NCBI RefSeq assembly: GCF_011030405.1
Contig: NZ_JAAJTJ010000018.1
Coordinates: 16,140-80,139, forward strand
Direction: 5' to 3'
Origin: Parapedobacter sp. SGR-10
Lineage (GTDB): Bacteria; Bacteroidota; Bacteroidia; Sphingobacteriales; Sphingobacteriaceae
Length of the DNA: 64,000 nucleotides
A program made the translations under genes and the position numbers. The notes below the pieces were generated by a model that worked only from the letters and a program-made list of their open reading frames with translations, was not told the origin of the DNA and ran no database searches. Shown one piece after another: positions 61,222 through 64,000 of this stretch; position 1 is the first letter of the stretch, and every line of letters begins with the position of its first letter.

Positions 61222-63622
61222 GATCGTCTACTATAAGCTTTTTGATTTTTTGATAGACAAAAGAGATAATCAAGATCAATACGCCCAATAGGATGAATGC
61301 AATAATCTTGCCTGTCTCGGAGACATCCCGGATGTCGTAGATAAAAAGTTTGGCTATCGTGATACCCAAGAGTGTCAGAGCGATGATGCGAATCGGTTTT
61401 GTGTTGAGCCGTATGCCGATGATCAGTAGAGCAAAGGACAATACACCCCATAGGATAGGAAAGATAACCTTGATGACAAAATTTCTTATATCAAAATAAC
61501 TTTCCCAATCGGTCGCACCAAACAAGAAACCAATATTGACTTCGGTACTGCATAAGTACACGATGAAAAAAGCGATAAACCACGGAATAAAAGGCTTCTT
61601 GAACTGTATAGGTGCCGATTGGGTTATCATAGTCCTGACAAAAATCCAAACCTGATAGAGCAAGCCTATCAGTGCAGCATAGTGTAACCACATCGCGAAT
61701 GGGAAAGTATGAAATTCGTCATAGAATACATGTTGCTTTTCGATCAACGGAATACGGTATGCTGCAAAGATATAAAGCAACATGTTGAATACGGCTATGA
61801 CTGTACCCCATTTTGGAAGATTTTTGCTGCAAAGTACCACCAGCCCCGTAGTATAGAGGATATGGTATAGATAGAGAAAACCATAAATGGTACCTGTATT
61901 GGTAAAATAAGCATCTGCCTGATATCCTATTTCAATCAAGGGTAGTATGTATCCTAATAATATGGCCAGGTTTAGCACTAATTTTCTGTACACAAGCGGA
62001 TCGAGTGTTACCCCAAGCGATTTGTGACGTTGGCTCTCATGTCTGAATAATCTGTAGGTCATGACAAGAGAGGCAATAACCAGTATTCCGGTGAGGAAAA
62101 ACATATTGATCCCTATCCTATACGGTACCATGCCGTCCAGATAGGCGGTCAAATCCATAAGGAGACTGATAATAGCCAATCCTTGAACGATGACACCGGC
62201 CAATGTGAACCCGCTAAGGTGTGATTTTTTGGTCAGCCAAAACAGCAGTACAGCTTCACATGCCCAGAATATGGTGATGTAATTGCCTTCAAACTGTACC
62301 GGAATGGTAATAGTGGCCAAAGTGAGCGCCAATCCGATCAGTACATACACGATATTCCTGTCAAACTGATATTTTTTGTAGATGACGAAAGCAAATATAA
62401 TGTTGTATGCGCCGAGCAGAATGGTGTACAGACCTACATACTGCGGTGCTACCGTGCTCAATACATGGTGTCCCACAGCGTAATAAGCAGCGGTGTTGGT
62501 GATCAATGCGGCAATCTCGTAGTTTGCAAACTTATTGTGGTGTACGACATTGTTGAGTACAAAAGCTATACTGAACAGGATGTAGAATATGGAACAATAT
62601 AGCAGGCCGTGTGCAAGAACGATAGGAGAAGCAAGCGCATACTCGCTTAAATACCATCCGGCAAAAAGTATAGTCGTGAGTACAAATGCTGTAAAATTAA
62701 CAATAAACCAACGCTTGAAATAGGAAACACTCAACATACCTACATTCAGAATGGCCAGATAGGTAAAGAGAACATGGTAATTTCCTTCTCCTGTACTGAC
62801 CATAAAAGGTACAGCAAATCCTCCGATAAATGATAACACCCCAAGCTCTTGGCGGTCGTAGGCTACAGAGACAAAGACACTGAATACCGTAATGATGATC
62901 ATTAGCACAAAGGTCGTTGTCTGGCTAAACAGACCGTAATCGTGAAAGGCTATCCCTATCGTAAAGTAAAATACAGCAACGGCTCCGGCCACGAGTACCG
63001 AACTGAAAGCTTTGTACAGCAGACGGAGGCGATGGGCTATACCGAGCAGTATGGCGCCGCAAAGGATCCCTATCCCCACGCGTGCCGGTTCGTTGATCCA
63101 GTCCTTGTCGATGGCATACTTGACAAAGAAACTGATACCCAATACTAGGATGACGATACCGATTTTGTTGATCAGGTTTTCACCAATGAATTTTTCGAGA
63201 TCGGGATTGTTGTGTTTGAAGCGTTCGAACCAGGATAGTCTTTCCACAGGTTCTGCGGGGATGTTTACGGTCTCCGTTTCGGTGTTTTCTACGGCTGTCT
63301 CCGCTTCTGCGAGAGTAGATTCTATAGGCAGAGGTGGAGGAAGTGTAGTTTCCTCTTCCAGATAAGGGGCTTCTTCCTCTTGTATTTCCTCGTATGCCGG
63401 TGTTTGGGGTTCCGTGAAGGGTATATTTGTTGTGTCTTCCGGTCTAGGTTCGACCGTAACGGTAGGAGATACTTTCTTGATGTCTTCTAGCAGGGATTGA
63501 ATATGCAGTAACCGTTCAAAAGTTTCAGCAAGGCCATTTCTCAGCTTGGTGATTTCTTCCTTTTGTTTGATAAAGAGAAATATGAGCACAATCAGTCCTA
63601 TACATACCAGTGTTATTTCCAT
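61202..63622 (-). CDS. DUF2339 polytopic membrane protein
   Basis: The 806-residue protein has an N-terminal helix (about 2-18), a coiled coil, a proline/glutamate-rich linker (about 55-125), and then about 24 hydrophobic helices to the C-terminus. FIGENLINKIGIVILVLGISFFVKYAID in blocks is the DUF2339 landmark. Members are found with DUF3999. No reaction is known. It is the first gene of the pair and has no clear promoter in the 378 bases upstream. Confidence 0.85.
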   Translation of the reverse strand: MEITLVCIGLIVLIFLFIKQKEEITKLRNGLAETFERLLHIQSLLEDIKKVSPTVTVEPRPEDTTNIPFTEPQTPAYEEIQEEEAPYLEEETTLPPPLPIESTLAEAETAVENTETETVNIPAEPVERLSWFERFKHNNPDLEKFIGENLINKIGIVILVLGISFFVKYAIDKDWINEPARVGIGILCGAILLGIAHRLRLLYKAFSSVLVAGAVAVFYFTIGIAFHDYGLFSQTTTFVLMIIITVFSVFVSVAYDRQELGVLSFIGGFAVPFMVSTGEGNYHVLFTYLAILNVGMLSVSYFKRWFIVNFTAFVLTTILFAGWYLSEYALASPIVLAHGLLYCSIFYILFSIAFVLNNVVHHNKFANYEIAALITNTAAYYAVGHHVLSTVAPQYVGLYTILLGAYNIIFAFVIYKKYQFDRNIVYVLIGLALTLATITIPVQFEGNYITIFWACEAVLLFWLTKKSHLSGFTLAGVIVQGLAIISLLMDLTAYLDGMVPYRIGINMFFLTGILVIASLVMTYRLFRHESQRHKSLGVTLDPLVYRKLVLNLAILLGYILPLIEIGYQADAYFTNTGTIYGFLYLYHILYTTGLVVLCSKNLPKWGTVIAVFNMLLYIFAAYRIPLIEKQHVFYDEFHTFPFAMWLHYAALIGLLYQVWIFVRTMITQSAPIQFKKPFIPWFIAFFIVYLCSTEVNIGFLFGATDWESYFDIRNFVIKVIFPILWGVLSFALLIIGIRLNTKPIRIIALTLLGITIAKLFIYDIRDVSETGKIIAFILLGVLILIISFVYQKIKKLIVDDHEKISE

Positions 63623-63755
63623 AAGTTATCGTTTGTTAAACAAAAAATACGTTCTAATCTAAGGTTTGTTTTGAATGTTTTAGAAAAAAATGATTTTAAT
63701 TTTTTAGTATGTTGCTTTTTGATTTGCCACGAAGATACTAAGGTCTTGAAAACGT

Positions 63756-63830
63756 TTACCATAAGGCCGTCCCTATGGGACTTTTTGTGTTCTAACAGAA
63801 GCTCCGTGGGAGCAGCCTTTACCATAGAGG
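63756..63830. repeat. Intergenic element with GTCCC-TAT-GGGAC hairpin, copy 2
   Basis: TTACCATAAGGCCGTCCC followed by TATGGGACTT (63756-63783) matches copy 1 at 58679 with 2 changes in 28. A second hairpin, GCTCC-GTG-GGAGC, and a repeated TTTACCATA (63819) follow. The rest of 63623-64000 is AT-rich with no gene seen. Confidence 0.6.
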
Positions 63831-64000
63831 TGTACGAGAGAATTTTATTTATCGGTAGGGTTTCATCGGCAGATTCGTTTCACTTGGTTTCAAAAATGTC
63901 AATGTTGTCAAAATATAATTGTATGTTTATGTGCTAGAGTGGATGAATTATAGGCACTTGTTAGGTATTAAACTTAGGACGTACAATTTATATAATGAAA

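Noticed and set aside
1..64000. CRISPR arrays, tRNA or rRNA genes, complete insertion sequences, prophage
   Set aside because: None was recognised on reading; repeats found are short palindromes without spacer arrays, and no transposase or integrase reading frame is present. A tRNA scan was not run.

Overview
The window is chromosomal DNA from a member of the Bacteroidota, most likely the Sphingobacteriaceae (a Sphingobacterium- or Pedobacter-like organism; genus not resolved). The signs are a SusC/SusD pair with an STN domain, a FecI-like ECF sigma factor with a FecR anti-sigma factor, DUF4302 and TIGR04549-type lipoproteins, promoters of the TTTG / TAnnTTTG type in place of the E. coli -35/-10, few Shine-Dalgarno sites, and many lipoproteins. 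No rRNA, tRNA, CRISPR array, prophage or complete insertion sequence was seen.

Layout. 1-16.1 kb is an accessory nutrient-acquisition region: the 3' part of a GH32 fructan hydrolase; a secreted S9-type peptidase followed by an ECF sigma factor and FecR; an SsuD-like flavin monooxygenase with an APC permease; then one long operon of SusC, SusD, a zinc metallohydrolase lipoprotein and two DUF4302 lipoproteins, closed by a strong terminator. A shared two-block motif (RCCCTW, 14-15 nt, CGTCWTAT) lies before the S9/sigma pair, before fecR and before susC. It is the best candidate for the promoter read by this ECF sigma factor. 16-21.4 kb holds secreted enzymes: a double-domain cyanophycinase-like protein, a second S9 peptidase and a PBP4-type carboxypeptidase. 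21.6-35.8 kb is mostly housekeeping: engB, a UbiA-family prenyltransferase, topA, a conserved unknown, cmk, an OmpA lipoprotein, two further lipoproteins, a CBS protein, an aspartate aminotransferase, two sodium-coupled transporter-like proteins, dgkA and rpoN. 36-41.5 kb holds a class A PBP and a large protein combining a metalloprotease-like domain, a beta-propeller and a beta-barrel. 41.7-43 kb is a small regulatory island: a degenerate GIY-YIG-like gene divergent from an XRE/S24 (LexA-like) repressor, with three matching 17-bp operators between them. 43-54.7 kb holds rimP-nusA-infB, a PaaE-like reductase, a hybrid histidine kinase, a membrane protein, dxr and rseP. 54.7-64 kb holds ppk1, small redox or stress proteins, an EamA transporter broken by a T9 tract, and a DUF3999/DUF2339 pair.

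How the parts work together (inference). The accessory region looks like a trans-envelope signalling and uptake system. The SusC STN domain would signal to FecR, which would release the sigma factor to transcribe itself, fecR, the peptidase and susCD. The peptidase and the metallohydrolase point to a peptide-like substrate, but that is not shown. The monooxygenase/permease pair inside it has its own housekeeping promoter overlapped by a dyad operator, so it is probably controlled separately.

Intergenic DNA carries several families of short palindromic repeats (REP-like), some touching gene ends. Coordinates, motifs and hairpins were read by eye; family assignments come from recognising motifs, not from a database search.
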